Below are positions 25,127-34,731 of a DNA stretch of 38,174 nucleotides, in pieces. Numbering within the stretch: the stretch's first letter is position 1; each line of letters opens with the position of its first letter. The DNA comes from Oscillospiraceae bacterium. Lineage in GTDB: Bacteria > Bacillota_A > Clostridia > Oscillospirales > JAAYXM01. Both the position numbers and the translations under genes were made by a program. The stretch is taken from NCBI GenBank assembly GCA_017532355.1, contig JAFXJK010000059.1, positions 1 through 38,174 of the forward strand, in the 5' to 3' direction. The notes beneath the pieces were generated by a model. It did not search any database. It saw nothing but the letters and a program-made list of their open reading frames with translations, and was not told the DNA's origin.

Positions 25127-25558
25127 TTAGAAATAAAGCCCGTTGTTCTCAAGCTCATCAATAAGGTCTCCCTTTAAATCTACGTTATAGGGAGTGATGA
25201 TGTATGTGTTGTTCGCAACACGCTTGATCTGACCGTCGTTTGTATAAGCAACGCCGCTGAGGAAGTCAAGAATACGGCGTGCAGCGTCCTTGTTTGTTGA
25301 CTCAAGGTTAAGAACAACTGTGCGCTTTTCCTTGAGATGGTCAGCAATCTCCGTTGCATTTTCATAACGCTCCGGCTTTACGAGAACAACCTGAAGCTGT
25401 GTTGTTGTATGGATGTTTACAACACGGTCGTCACGGCGTGATGACGGAGCAGCTACGTCGCGTCCCTTCTTCGGTGCTTCAGAGGGAACGAATTCGTCAA
25501 ACTCTTCTTCGTCGTCTTCTACCTTTGCCCATTCCTTGAACATTTCCATGAATCCCAT
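25127..25558 (-). CDS. sepF: Cell division protein SepF
   Basis: A 143-residue FtsZ-binding protein that anchors the Z-ring. The start at 25558 (MGFMEMFKEWAKVEDDEEEF) is chosen because AGGAGG lies 9 bases upstream; the open frame continues into the end of yggS and is not used. The N-terminal amphipathic membrane helix is followed by an acidic linker. The SepF core then runs from about residue 58 (VNIHTTTQLQVVLVKPERYE, ATEIADHLKEKRTVVLNLE, RRILDFLSGVAYTNDGQI). Confidence 0.95.
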   Translation of the reverse strand: MGFMEMFKEWAKVEDDEEEFDEFVPSEAPKKGRDVAAPSSRRDDRVVNIHTTTQLQVVLVKPERYENATEIADHLKEKRTVVLNLESTNKDAARRILDFLSGVAYTNDGQIKRVANNTYIITPYNVDLKGDLIDELENNGLYF

Positions 25559-25581
25559 AATATTTGTCCTCCTAAAAATTT

Positions 25582-26280
25582 CTATGCATAGTGGCGTGCG
25601 CCGAATATACCGGTGCCGACACGAACCATATTCGCTCCGCACTCAATCGCCGTCTTATAATCGCCACTCATGCCCATAGACAGATATTCCATATTAATAT
25701 TATCGTATTTTTTTGCTCCAATGTCAATAAATAATTCCTTCATTTTTATAAAAAAGCGTTTTTGAGTCTCAACATCCGTACAAATTGGCGGAATCGTCAT
25801 AAGTCCGCGCACCGAAACGCCGGGAAGAAGCGCTATGGATTGGCAGAGCTCGTGTGCCGATTCCTCGTCTGCTCCGCTTTTCGACTCCTCTCCTCCGATA
25901 TTGATTTCAACGAGAATATCCTGGACTATTCCAAGCTTTTCCGCGCACTTTGAAATCTCTCGTGCAAGCTTCAGGGAATTAACCGACTGGATGAGGTCAA
26001 CTTTTCCGACGATATATTTCACCTTATTCGTCTGAAGCGTGCCTATAAAGTGAAGCGGTGCCCCGACGTATGCGCCCTCTTCATACTTTTCAAGAAGCTC
26101 CTGCACGCGGTTTTCTCCGCAGACATCAATCCCTGCCGCAATCGCCTCACGCACACGGGAAGCGTCGTTCATCTTTGTCGCCGCGCAAAGTATAATATCA
26201 CTTCCGCTCTTTCCGACCTTGCGTGCAGCTTCTTCTATATCAGCGCGAATGGCTGCTATATTCTTTGCAATATCTCCCAT
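25582..26280 (-). CDS. YggS family PLP-homeostasis protein
   Basis: A 232-residue protein of the PLP-binding YggS/PROSC family, with an alanine-racemase-like barrel but no racemase activity. Family motifs are ILCAATKMNDA (the lysine binds PLP), CGENRVQELLEKYE, LHFIGTLQTNK, LVEINIGGEESKSG, RGLMTIPP and YLSMGMSGDYKTAIECGA. The ATG at 26280 has AAGGA 9 bases before it; an in-frame ATG at 26289 abuts that site and is unlikely. It directly precedes sepF, the usual division-cluster order. Confidence 0.93.
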   Translation of the reverse strand: MGDIAKNIAAIRADIEEAARKVGKSGSDIILCAATKMNDASRVREAIAAGIDVCGENRVQELLEKYEEGAYVGAPLHFIGTLQTNKVKYIVGKVDLIQSVNSLKLAREISKCAEKLGIVQDILVEINIGGEESKSGADEESAHELCQSIALLPGVSVRGLMTIPPICTDVETQKRFFIKMKELFIDIGAKKYDNINMEYLSMGMSGDYKTAIECGANMVRVGTGIFGARHYA

Positions 26281-26292
26281 AACACACATTCC

Positions 26293-27513
26293 TTATTTAA
26301 CTATTTTTTTATTTTCGAGATTCTTCGCAGAAACTATAATCTCATCATAAAGCAAAAGCGACTTTGTATCCGCCGTGTCATACTCTGAAATATAGTAACT
26401 GTCCTTTTCAAACACAATACTTACGGGTTTGAACTTAACCTGCGAGTCTATAAGGCAATATACTCCGTTCTGTCCGTCCTCATCAACGCGGAGCGCCTCT
26501 CTCGGAACCTTCAATCCCTTATAAGTCTTTACAACCGCATCTGCGGATATTTTTCTGACCTTTGCAAAGTCGGCTATATGCGTATCACAGCAGAACACCG
26601 TCATAACCTTTCCGTCCTCAGGCTCTGTTATACGCACAAGCTTTGCGTCAACCGTCGGAAGGGATTTATCTGAAAACTTAAGCTTCATAATGCTGTTTTT
26701 TGACAGCCTCTTTGCACTTTCCTCGGGAATTATCGAAACGAGATACCACTTATTTGTCGAAATAAGCTTTCCCACAGCATTCGCGTCGCCCTCTGCAAAG
26801 TTTCCGATTTTCTCCTCAATTTCCTTCATGCTTCCATTAAGCGCAAGAGCTACTGTGAGCGAGCTTTCATATCCGTCCGTATGCTGTGAAAAATAACCTG
26901 CAGACGGTGAGTATATCCTCTTTTTCACCGAGCCTCCCGTGCTGAGCTTTTCTCGTTCAGCCTTAAGACTGTCAATGACGTCGAGAAGTTCTGCCTTGTC
27001 GCGATGTATATACTCACGTTCAAGCACGCGAAGGCGAAGCTCTTCAACCGCACTCTCCGTCATATTTGAAACGCCCTCTTGATTAAGCGTGAGAATTCTG
27101 ACCGCAGCATCAGTAATCCTGTCGTTAGCGGCGTCAATATCGTAATTCTCTCCGCTCTGCGAATAAAGCGCCGTCATTGCCTCTATCTGTCCGAGAAGCT
27201 CTTCGGACTTACGGCTTTTCTCGGCAGACGCCTCATCCGCATATACCGTTGCAACGATGTTTCCGTTTCCGACACGCTCCCCCTCATACTTCTGCATCTC
27301 AAGCACTCCGGAGCCGTAGCTTCGGTTAAAGATAACTTCGTCGCGCATTACCACACCGTCAATCGGGGTAACGTCATCCACTTCCGCATAAACAGCACTC
27401 ACCGTGCGTACAGGCTTATAAAAAGCTCTGTACACCTGAAAGCCTATGTATGAGACGAGCAAAAGTCCTAAAACCACTGTCACTATTCTTGAGATTGAGC
27501 CTTCTCTTTTCAT
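26293..27513 (-). CDS. HlyD-like single-pass membrane adaptor protein
   Basis: About 406 residues. One transmembrane segment near the N-terminus (IVTVVLGLLLVSYIGFQVY) is followed by a long extracytoplasmic part. That part has a biotinyl-lipoyl-like hairpin (GVLEMQKYEGERVGNGNIVATVY), a helical hairpin (RLRVLEREYIHRDKAELLDVI) and a C-terminal beta domain (GVYCLIDSQVKFKPVSIVFE). The arrangement resembles membrane-fusion (HlyD/EmrA-type) proteins. No ABC or MFS partner is nearby; similar genes occur before yggS-sepF in Clostridia, which points to an envelope or division role rather than efflux (inference). The start codon is uncertain: GTG at 27516 or ATG at 27513, with only a weak GAAG upstream. 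Confidence 0.75.
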   Translation of the reverse strand: MKREGSISRIVTVVLGLLLVSYIGFQVYRAFYKPVRTVSAVYAEVDDVTPIDGVVMRDEVIFNRSYGSGVLEMQKYEGERVGNGNIVATVYADEASAEKSRKSEELLGQIEAMTALYSQSGENYDIDAANDRITDAAVRILTLNQEGVSNMTESAVEELRLRVLEREYIHRDKAELLDVIDSLKAEREKLSTGGSVKKRIYSPSAGYFSQHTDGYESSLTVALALNGSMKEIEEKIGNFAEGDANAVGKLISTNKWYLVSIIPEESAKRLSKNSIMKLKFSDKSLPTVDAKLVRITEPEDGKVMTVFCCDTHIADFAKVRKISADAVVKTYKGLKVPREALRVDEDGQNGVYCLIDSQVKFKPVSIVFEKDSYYISEYDTADTKSLLLYDEIIVSAKNLENKKIVK

Positions 27514-27543
27514 CACATCTTCGGGAGTAAACCGTACTCTGAA

Positions 27544-27804
27544 TCAGCAGGTAAGCTCCTCCCTTAACTCCTCCTCTTTGTTTGGATCAAAAAACCTCAT
27601 CGCGTGGGCAGGTACAATCGTCGATATCGCGTGTTTGTAGATAAGCTGCTGACGGCCGTCAGAAACTATAACAACAGTGAAACAATCAAACCCCTGCACC
27701 GTACCCTTGAGCTGAAAGCCATTTGTAAGAAACACCGTTACGGGTATCCCCTCACTTCTTGCCTTATTGAGAAACACGTCCTGAAGCCCTGCTGTTTTTG
27801 TCAT
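27544..27804 (-). CDS. hfq: RNA chaperone Hfq
   Basis: An 86-residue Sm-like protein forming hexamers that bind small RNAs and mRNAs. The Sm1 motif lies in [20 protein letters not shown] and [19 protein letters not shown], and the Sm2 motif is [14 protein letters not shown]. The C-terminal tail is short and acidic, usual for Firmicutes. It lies directly after miaA, the widely conserved order. The 36-base gap contains a small AT-rich palindrome at 27822-27839. Confidence 0.97.
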   Translation of the reverse strand: MTKTAGLQDVFLNKARSEGIPVTVFLTNGFQLKGTVQGFDCFTVVIVSDGRQQLIYKHAISTIVPAHAMRFFDPNKEEELREELTC

Positions 27805-27840
27805 GATAAATCACACTCTTTCTATTGATATTTCAATAGA

Positions 27841-28782
27841 TTATACAGCACTCTCCGAGGTGAATTTTATCAAATACTGTAATATGTCAGGAAAATTCTC
27901 CGACAAATCGGGTGAAAACCATTTTATCGACTCATTTCTCTTAAACCACGTCATCTGCCGCTTTGCATACCGCCTTGTCGCGGTCTTTATATCTTCAACC
28001 GCCGTCTCAAGCGACTTTTCTCCCGAAAAGTACGCGCAGAGCTCTTTATATCCAATCGCCTGCATCGCGGTTGTATCAGCAGAAATCCCACTGTCAAGAA
28101 GAGCTTTTACTTCCTCGAGAAGCCCTGCCTCCATCATCATATCAACGCGAAGGTGGATTCTGTCCCACAACGCTTTGCGGTCAGAAAACTCTATCCCGAT
28201 ATACGCCGCATCGTACTTTGGCGGAATCTTCTTCGTCTCCTCATCGTGCTCGGTGATAGTCTTTCCGCTCAATTTGCAGACCTCAATCGCGCGGATAACG
28301 CGTTTTACGTTGTTTTTGTGTATCTCGGCGGCACGCACGGGGTCAAGCGACCGAAGCATCTTATGCAATGCGTCCGCGCCGTCTTTTTCATATAGCTTCG
28401 TAAGTTCCTCGCGAAGAGAACCATCTTCCTCATTCTTCGCAAACGTCCGTCCGCGCACCAGAGAGTCTATATAAAGTCCCGTTCCGCCGACTACTATCGG
28501 AATCTTTCCGCGCGAGATAATCTCGTCTGCAATGCGCGACGCCTCTTCAACGTACCTCGCGACTGAAAAGTTTTCAGACGGAGATGCGATTGAGAGCATG
28601 TGGTGCGGAACACCGTCCATCTCATCCTCCGTTGGCTTTGCAGTGCCGATATCCATGCCCTTATAAATCTGCATCGAGTCACCCGAGATAATCTCGGCGT
28701 TCATCTCTTTTGCAAGAGCTATGGAAAGTGCAGTTTTGCCCGACGCAGTCGGACCTACGATACATATCATTTTGTTCTGCAT
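27841..28782 (-). CDS. miaA: tRNA dimethylallyltransferase MiaA
   Basis: A 313-residue enzyme that puts a dimethylallyl group on A37 of tRNAs reading U-starting codons. The P-loop GPTASGKTALSIAL is at residues 10-23; DSMQIYKGMDIGTAKPT, VGGTGLYIDSLVRG and RVIRAIEVCKLSGK follow in the normal order. Its product is the substrate of MiaB, whose gene is three genes upstream in the same operon. A 6-base gap separates it from mutL. Confidence 0.97.
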   Translation of the reverse strand: MQNKMICIVGPTASGKTALSIALAKEMNAEIISGDSMQIYKGMDIGTAKPTEDEMDGVPHHMLSIASPSENFSVARYVEEASRIADEIISRGKIPIVVGGTGLYIDSLVRGRTFAKNEEDGSLREELTKLYEKDGADALHKMLRSLDPVRAAEIHKNNVKRVIRAIEVCKLSGKTITEHDEETKKIPPKYDAAYIGIEFSDRKALWDRIHLRVDMMMEAGLLEEVKALLDSGISADTTAMQAIGYKELCAYFSGEKSLETAVEDIKTATRRYAKRQMTWFKRNESIKWFSPDLSENFPDILQYLIKFTSESAV

Positions 28783-28788
28783 TTTTTA

Positions 28789-30690
28789 TCAAACCGTTCT
28801 CTTGAACTTTTTCTCAAGTTCATTTTTCGTATATTCAATCATAACGGGACGACCGTGCGGACAGTAGCGGATATCATCCTCGCAGAGAACCCTCTTTGCA
28901 AGCGCGAGAAGCTCCTCGGGGCTGTTCTTCTGCCCTGCCTTTATCGCCGCCTTGCAGGCTACGGAGTACATAACCTCAGAAAGAACGTCGGGGCGTTTTG
29001 CGCGTGCTCCCGTTTTAAGAAGCTCCGAAATTTCTTCAAGCACCTTTGCGGCATCATGTGCGTCAATGCCGTCGGGAACTGCCGAGCAGACGACACAACC
29101 GTCACCGAATTCTTCTATGTCAAAGCCGATTTTTGAAATCTCGTCACGATTATCCAGAAGCACCTCTGCCGATACCTTATCAAGCGATACGGTTTCAGGA
29201 ACAAGAAGCATCTGCGACTGCGGCTCGCCTATCGTCTTCTTAAGTTTTTCGAATATAATTCTCTCATGTGCCGCGTGCTTATCGATAAAGAATACCGAGT
29301 CGCCACTCTCGACGATGATATATGTACTCATCGCCTCTCCTATAAGGCGGAGAGGTATCTCGTTCTTTTTCGGCTCCTCCTTGACCTGCATAACAGGTGC
29401 AGGAATCGGAGAAGGCGTCGTTACCACCGTCTCTTTTTCCGGAGTCTTTTCTTCAGTCTTCTCACGTGACTCTGTGTTATACTTTCCAAACTGCGTTGAG
29501 CGGAGCATCGTGCGCGGCTTCTGCTCAAAGAGCGATACGCGCGCAGATGAGTCGACAAACGGAAGCTTTACCTCTTCCGTCTTTTCAGGCTCTTCCCTCT
29601 TCTGCGGCACAACCGGCTCTGCTATCTTCTGCTGATTTTCCGTTATGTTGTCAACAGGCTCGGGTTTTAAGTTTATTTTTGGTGGAACAATCTCACGGCG
29701 TTCACTCTTTTCAAGGGCCGTCTTTACACCGAAATAGACAACGTCAAACACATCGCGCTCGGACGCAAACTTTACCTCTGTTTTTGCAGGATGAACGTTT
29801 ACGTCAACGCTGCCGAGCGGAAGTTTTATATTGAGTACGCACGTTGGAAAACGGCCTTTCATAAGGCGCTCGCGGTATGCGTTGTCAAGCGCGGCTGCAA
29901 GAAGTCCCGACTTTACGGGGCGGCCGTTCACAAAGAAGAACTGCAGTGCGCGGTTCCCTCGTGATGCAGACGGAGCGCAGGTAAAGCCCGAAAGCATGAT
30001 GTTTCTCTCCGATGTTGATACCTCGTTCATATTGTTTGCAAAGTCGCGGCCGAACACAGCGTAGATGCACGACTTTAAAAGTCCGTCGCCCGGGGTGTGG
30101 AGAATATCGCGTCCGTCCTTTATAAACTTAATTGAAACGTCGGGATGTGCAAGAGCACAAGCTCGCACGACGTTTTCGACATTTGCACCCTCTGTTGAAT
30201 CCTTCTTCAAAAAGCGCATACGTGCAGGGGTGTTATAGAAAAGCTCGCGGACGATAATCGTCGTGCCGTCGGGGCATCCCGACTCACCCTCGCGGATTAC
30301 GTTTCCTGCCTCGACGCGGAGAGCGACGCCCATATCCGCATCGCGTGTTTTTGTTATAAGGTCTATTTTTGAAACTGAAGAAATCGCGGCGAGAGCTTCG
30401 CCTCGGAAGCCGAGCGTTGCTATACTGTCAAGGTCCTCAGCCTTTGAAATCTTGCTTGTAGCGTGACGGAGAAACGCCGTTTTCGCATCAGGCGCGGACA
30501 TACCTATACCGTCATCCGTAATTCTGATATACGAAATGCCGCCGCTCTGTATTTCACACGTGACGGAAGTTGCTTTTGCGTCTATTGCGTTTTCAAGAAG
30601 CTCTTTGACGACAGATGCAGGGTTTTCAACAACCTCGCCTGCCGCAATCATATTCGCAACGTGCTTGTCAAGAACATTTATGCGTCCCAC
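28789..30690 (-). CDS. mutL: DNA mismatch repair protein MutL
   Basis: A 633-residue MutL. The N-terminal GHKL ATPase has ELLENAIDAKATSV, ITDDGIGM, RHATSKI and GFRGEALAAI. There is a proline- and glutamate-rich linker at about 340-430. The C-terminal endonuclease domain has the metal motif DKHAAHERIIFE and, near the end, CPHGRPVMIEYTK, so this is a nicking MutL of the non-MutH type. It follows mutS by 20 bases. Confidence 0.97.
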   Translation of the reverse strand: MGRINVLDKHVANMIAAGEVVENPASVVKELLENAIDAKATSVTCEIQSGGISYIRITDDGIGMSAPDAKTAFLRHATSKISKAEDLDSIATLGFRGEALAAISSVSKIDLITKTRDADMGVALRVEAGNVIREGESGCPDGTTIIVRELFYNTPARMRFLKKDSTEGANVENVVRACALAHPDVSIKFIKDGRDILHTPGDGLLKSCIYAVFGRDFANNMNEVSTSERNIMLSGFTCAPSASRGNRALQFFFVNGRPVKSGLLAAALDNAYRERLMKGRFPTCVLNIKLPLGSVDVNVHPAKTEVKFASERDVFDVVYFGVKTALEKSERREIVPPKINLKPEPVDNITENQQKIAEPVVPQKREEPEKTEEVKLPFVDSSARVSLFEQKPRTMLRSTQFGKYNTESREKTEEKTPEKETVVTTPSPIPAPVMQVKEEPKKNEIPLRLIGEAMSTYIIVESGDSVFFIDKHAAHERIIFEKLKKTIGEPQSQMLLVPETVSLDKVSAEVLLDNRDEISKIGFDIEEFGDGCVVCSAVPDGIDAHDAAKVLEEISELLKTGARAKRPDVLSEVMYSVACKAAIKAGQKNSPEELLALAKRVLCEDDIRYCPHGRPVMIEYTKNELEKKFKRTV

Positions 30691-30710
30691 GGTCTTTTCT
30701 CCTTTCTTTT

Positions 30711-33305
30711 TTACTCAGCCTCTCTCGCGCGTTTTGCAAGCTCAAAGAGCAAGGACAGCGCTTCAAGCGGCGAGAGCGTATTTACATCCATATGTGCAAG
30801 CTCGGAAATAATCTTGTCCCCCTCGTGAGAACGGCGTCTCTCTTCAGGTATTACAAATTCAGGCTTTGCAAGCGCGCTATCAGATTCAAGGCTTTCCAGA
30901 ATCTCCTTTGCACGGAATATTACCGAATCCGGGATTCCTGCAAGGCGTGCAACCTCTATACCGTAGCTGTCATCGGCGCTTCCTCTTACAATCTTTCGAA
31001 GGAAGGTAATATCAAAGCCGTGTTTTTTAACGGCAATGTTGTAATTCTTAACGCCTGAAAGCTCATTCTCGAGTTCCGTCAGCTCGTGATAGTGCGTCGC
31101 AAAGAGAGTTTTCGCGCCGACACACTTCTTATCCGCAACGAACTCAACAACTGCACGCGCAATCGCCATTCCGTCAAAGGTGGATGTACCTCTGCCGATT
31201 TCGTCAAGGATTATAAGGCTTCTTCTGGTCGCTTTTTTGATAATCTCCGATACCTCGTTCATCTCAACCATAAACGTTGACTGACCTGAAGCAAGGTCAT
31301 CAGACGCGCCGATACGGGTAAATATGCGGTCAACCACACCAATCTCGGCACTTTTAGCAGGAACGAACGAACCAATCTGCGCCATAAGCGTAATGAGGGC
31401 AACCTGACGCATAAACGTCGATTTACCTGCCATATTCGGGCCCGTTATAATCGCCATGCGATTTTCACCGCAGTCAAGATTTGCATCGTTTGGAACAAAC
31501 AGCGCATCCTTCATAACACGCTCAACAACGGGGTGTCTGCCGTCTTTTATGAGTATCTTTTCCTTAGAGGTTACCTTCGGTCTTGAATATCCGAAGCGCG
31601 CAGAGACGGAGGCAAAGCTTGTCAGAACGTCAAGGTTTGCAATTGCAATCGAAGTTTCCTGAATGCGCTTTACATTCTCCGCTATTTTTTCGCAGAGCTC
31701 ACGGAACATCTCTCCCTCAAGGCGGCAAACCATCTCTCGTGCTCCGAGAATCTGACCCTCAAGGTCCTTGAGCTCATCGGTTATGTATCTCTCGCCGTTT
31801 GCGAGAGTCTGCTTTCTCATATAATAATCAGGGACATCCGCGATATTTGATTTTGAAACCTCGATGTAATAACCGAAAACGCGGTTGTAGCCGATTTTGA
31901 GATTTTTAATTCCTGTCTTTTCCTTTTCGCGAAGTGCAAGCTCGGTTAAGTAGCTTGTGCCGTTGTCAACAATGTCACGAAGTCTGTCAACCTCGGCGTT
32001 ATAACCCAATTTGAATATCTTTCCCTCGCGGATCGAAACAGGCGCCTCTTCATCTATCGCATCATCAATAAGCTTGTGCATATCGGAAAGCTCGTCAATT
32101 CCGCCGTCAATCTCGCGAAGCATCGGAGCCGTAAGTGATGCAAGCTTTGCCTTAATCTGCGGAAGCACGGCAAAAGTCTTTGCCATTGCAAGCAGGTCGC
32201 GACCGTTTGCAATGCCGTAAACCACGCGTCCGACAAGGCGCTCGATATCGCGAACGGAGCGGAGACTCTCGGAGAGCTCCTCTCGAGTTATCGCCTCGTT
32301 CACGAGAACTTCAACCGAATCAAGGCGTCTGTTTATTTCATCGACATCCATAAGCGGCTTTTCAAGCCAGGAACGGATAAGACGTCCACCCATCGATGTC
32401 CTTGTCTTGTCGAGTACCCAGAGAAGTGATCCGTATTTTTCCTTTCCGCGCATCGTCTCGCAAACCTCGAGATTTCTTCGCGCGGTTTCGTCAAGGAGCA
32501 TATACTGCTCACGAAGGTAAACATCTATTTTGTTTATGTGCGAAAGATTTGTCTTCTGCGTTTCGTGGATGTATCCGAGAAGTCCGCCGCAGACGATATA
32601 TGCACATGAGCCTGCCTCAAGTCCAAGCGACGAAACATCGTCTGTCTCAAAGTGCGACTTTATCGACGTTTCCGCCTCTGCCACACCAAAAATATCGTCG
32701 CGGAGCTCAACATTCATCTTGAGAGTTTCTTTGAGATAATCGCAGGATGCCTTGTCTGCAAAGAACTCGCCGTTCACGATAGCTTCTTTCGGCGAGAATT
32801 TTGAAATCTCACCGAGGATACTCTCCGAAACACCTTCTCCCGAAAGCTCGCACACACTTGCCTGGCCGGTCGAGATGTCTATAAAGCACACGCCTGCCTC
32901 ATTGCCTTTCTTGAAAACACCGCAGATGAAGTTGTTTTTATCTTCATCGAGCATTGTGTTTTCGATTGCCGTACCGGGCGTGATTACACGGACTATATCG
33001 CGGTCAACAAGCTTCTTGCCTTTTGTTGGCTCTTCCGTCTGCTCACAGATTGCGACCTTGTATCCTTTTGCTATAAGACGCGCAATATACGCATCGCAGG
33101 AATGATACGGAACACCGCACATCGGCGCACGCTCATTCTGACCGCAATCGCGCCCCGTAAGAGTGAGCTCAAGCTCCTCCGATGCAAGCCGCGCATCGTC
33201 AAAGAACATCTCGTAAAAGTCGCCAAGGCGGAAGAATACGATGCTGTCCTTATTCTGCTCTTTAATTTTAAGGTATTGCGTCATCATCGGAGAATAGCTG
33301 TCCAT
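30711..33305 (-). CDS. mutS: DNA mismatch repair protein MutS
   Basis: An 864-residue MutS that recognises mispairs and loops. The start at 33305 (MDSYSPMMTQYLKIKEQ) is taken because AGAAGG lies 7 bases upstream; an in-frame ATG at 33347 lies inside miaB without a clear binding site. The mismatch-binding motif FFRLGDFYEMF is near residue 26, the Walker A GPNMAGKSTFMRQ near residue 615, and the Walker B/ABC part reads SLIILDEIGRGTSTFDG. The length is standard. Confidence 0.97.
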   Translation of the reverse strand: MDSYSPMMTQYLKIKEQNKDSIVFFRLGDFYEMFFDDARLASEELELTLTGRDCGQNERAPMCGVPYHSCDAYIARLIAKGYKVAICEQTEEPTKGKKLVDRDIVRVITPGTAIENTMLDEDKNNFICGVFKKGNEAGVCFIDISTGQASVCELSGEGVSESILGEISKFSPKEAIVNGEFFADKASCDYLKETLKMNVELRDDIFGVAEAETSIKSHFETDDVSSLGLEAGSCAYIVCGGLLGYIHETQKTNLSHINKIDVYLREQYMLLDETARRNLEVCETMRGKEKYGSLLWVLDKTRTSMGGRLIRSWLEKPLMDVDEINRRLDSVEVLVNEAITREELSESLRSVRDIERLVGRVVYGIANGRDLLAMAKTFAVLPQIKAKLASLTAPMLREIDGGIDELSDMHKLIDDAIDEEAPVSIREGKIFKLGYNAEVDRLRDIVDNGTSYLTELALREKEKTGIKNLKIGYNRVFGYYIEVSKSNIADVPDYYMRKQTLANGERYITDELKDLEGQILGAREMVCRLEGEMFRELCEKIAENVKRIQETSIAIANLDVLTSFASVSARFGYSRPKVTSKEKILIKDGRHPVVERVMKDALFVPNDANLDCGENRMAIITGPNMAGKSTFMRQVALITLMAQIGSFVPAKSAEIGVVDRIFTRIGASDDLASGQSTFMVEMNEVSEIIKKATRRSLIILDEIGRGTSTFDGMAIARAVVEFVADKKCVGAKTLFATHYHELTELENELSGVKNYNIAVKKHGFDITFLRKIVRGSADDSYGIEVARLAGIPDSVIFRAKEILESLESDSALAKPEFVIPEERRRSHEGDKIISELAHMDVNTLSPLEALSLLFELAKRAREAE

Positions 33306-33330
33306 TTTATTACCTTCTCTTAAATCTAAA

Positions 33331-34731
33331 TTAAACAAGTTCGCCATACATTCCCCACTTTGCGGAGTCTGTAATTCTGGCTTTCATAAATTTTCCTACA
33401 AGCGACGGGTCTCCTTTTACGCTTATCGGGCGGTTGCCGTCTGTTCTGGCAAGGAGGTTGTATCCGTTTTCATCCTCCTGAACTCCTTCAACGAGCACCT
33501 CAACCTCACAGCCTATAAGACGCGCACTGCGCTCGCGCGTGCCCTCCTCGTGGACGTCAAAGAGTCTCTGGAAGCGCGCGACCTTTTCTTCTCTTGTTGT
33601 CGGGTCTTCCATCTCTGCGGCAGGAGTTCCGCTTCTCTTTGAATAGATAAAGACAAACAAACCGTCAAAACCAAGGTCAGATACGAGCTTTATGGTCTCG
33701 TCAAAATCTTCTTCAGTCTCGCCCGGGAAACCGACTATAACGTCACTCGTGAGGGAAATCCCCGGCATCTTCTCGCGCGCATACGCAACAAGCTCACGAT
33801 AACGTTTACTGTCATAACGGCGGTTCATAGCCTCCAGAATTCTGTCGCTTCCCGACTGGAACGGGAGATGGATATGCTTTGCGACCTTTTCGCAACGTGC
33901 CATCGTGTCAAAAAGCTTCTCCGTTGCATCCTTCGGGTGGCTCGTCATAAAACGTATTCTGAAATCGCCCGGAAGCGCATTTATACGCTCAAGGAGCTCT
34001 GAAAAATCAATCTCACCGCCGAGGTCGTTGCCGTATGAATTTACGTTCTGACCGAGAAGCGTGATATCACGGCATCCGTTTTCAATAAGACACTTGATTT
34101 CTGCAATAATCTTTTCGGGGTCGCGAGAGCGCTCACGGCCTCTGACGTAAGGTACGATGCAGTAGGTGCAGAAGTTGTTGCAGCCGTACATAATCGAAAT
34201 CCAGGCCTTTGTCTTGTCCTTTCGCATAACGGGATAGCCTTCGGCAATCATACCGTCAGACTGCTCTATGTCGAAAACTCTCTTTTCTTCGGTGAGAGCA
34301 CGATACAAAAGCTCCGGAAAACGTGCAAGCGCGTGGACACCGAACACGAGGTCAACATGGCGGTAGCTCTTCTTTATCTTCTCCGCCATCGCAGGCTGCT
34401 GAACCATACATCCGCAAACCGCTATAAGACAGTTTTTCTTTCTCTTTACGTGAATGAGCTGGCCTACGTTTCCGAGAACTCTCTGCTCTGCGTGCTCACG
34501 TACAGCGCAGGAATTTATGACAATAACGTCAGCGTCATCCTCCTCCGGAACAATCTCATATCCCATCTCGCAGAGAATTCCGCGTATTATTTCGCTGTCA
34601 GCTTCATTCTGCTGACAGCCGTATGTATCGACGAAAGCCTTGAGGTTCTTTCCCTCATTCATCTCAAAAACAGCACGGATATACTCCTGCTGACGACACA
34701 TAAACTCTTCTGAATACTCTTTTAATTTCAT
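33331..34731 (-). CDS. miaB: tRNA-2-methylthio-N6-dimethylallyladenosine synthase MiaB
   Basis: A 466-residue radical-SAM methylthiotransferase acting on i6A37 made by MiaA. The N-terminal domain cysteines are in DTYGCQQNEAD, INSCAVREH and CGCMVQQ and carry the second cluster. The radical-SAM CX3CX2C is in GCNNFCTYCIVPYVRGRE near residue 185. A C-terminal TRAM domain starts around RERSARLIGCEVEVLVEG. The start overlaps the coaW stop by 4 bases (ATGA). Confidence 0.97.
   Translation of the reverse strand: MKLKEYSEEFMCRQQEYIRAVFEMNEGKNLKAFVDTYGCQQNEADSEIIRGILCEMGYEIVPEEDDADVIVINSCAVREHAEQRVLGNVGQLIHVKRKKNCLIAVCGCMVQQPAMAEKIKKSYRHVDLVFGVHALARFPELLYRALTEEKRVFDIEQSDGMIAEGYPVMRKDKTKAWISIMYGCNNFCTYCIVPYVRGRERSRDPEKIIAEIKCLIENGCRDITLLGQNVNSYGNDLGGEIDFSELLERINALPGDFRIRFMTSHPKDATEKLFDTMARCEKVAKHIHLPFQSGSDRILEAMNRRYDSKRYRELVAYAREKMPGISLTSDVIVGFPGETEEDFDETIKLVSDLGFDGLFVFIYSKRSGTPAAEMEDPTTREEKVARFQRLFDVHEEGTRERSARLIGCEVEVLVEGVQEDENGYNLLARTDGNRPISVKGDPSLVGKFMKARITDSAKWGMYGELV

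Noticed and set aside
33306..33347. Upstream in-frame start of mutS
   Set aside because: It lies inside miaB and lacks a binding site; the ATG at 33305 has AGAAGG at good spacing and the normal MutS N-terminus.
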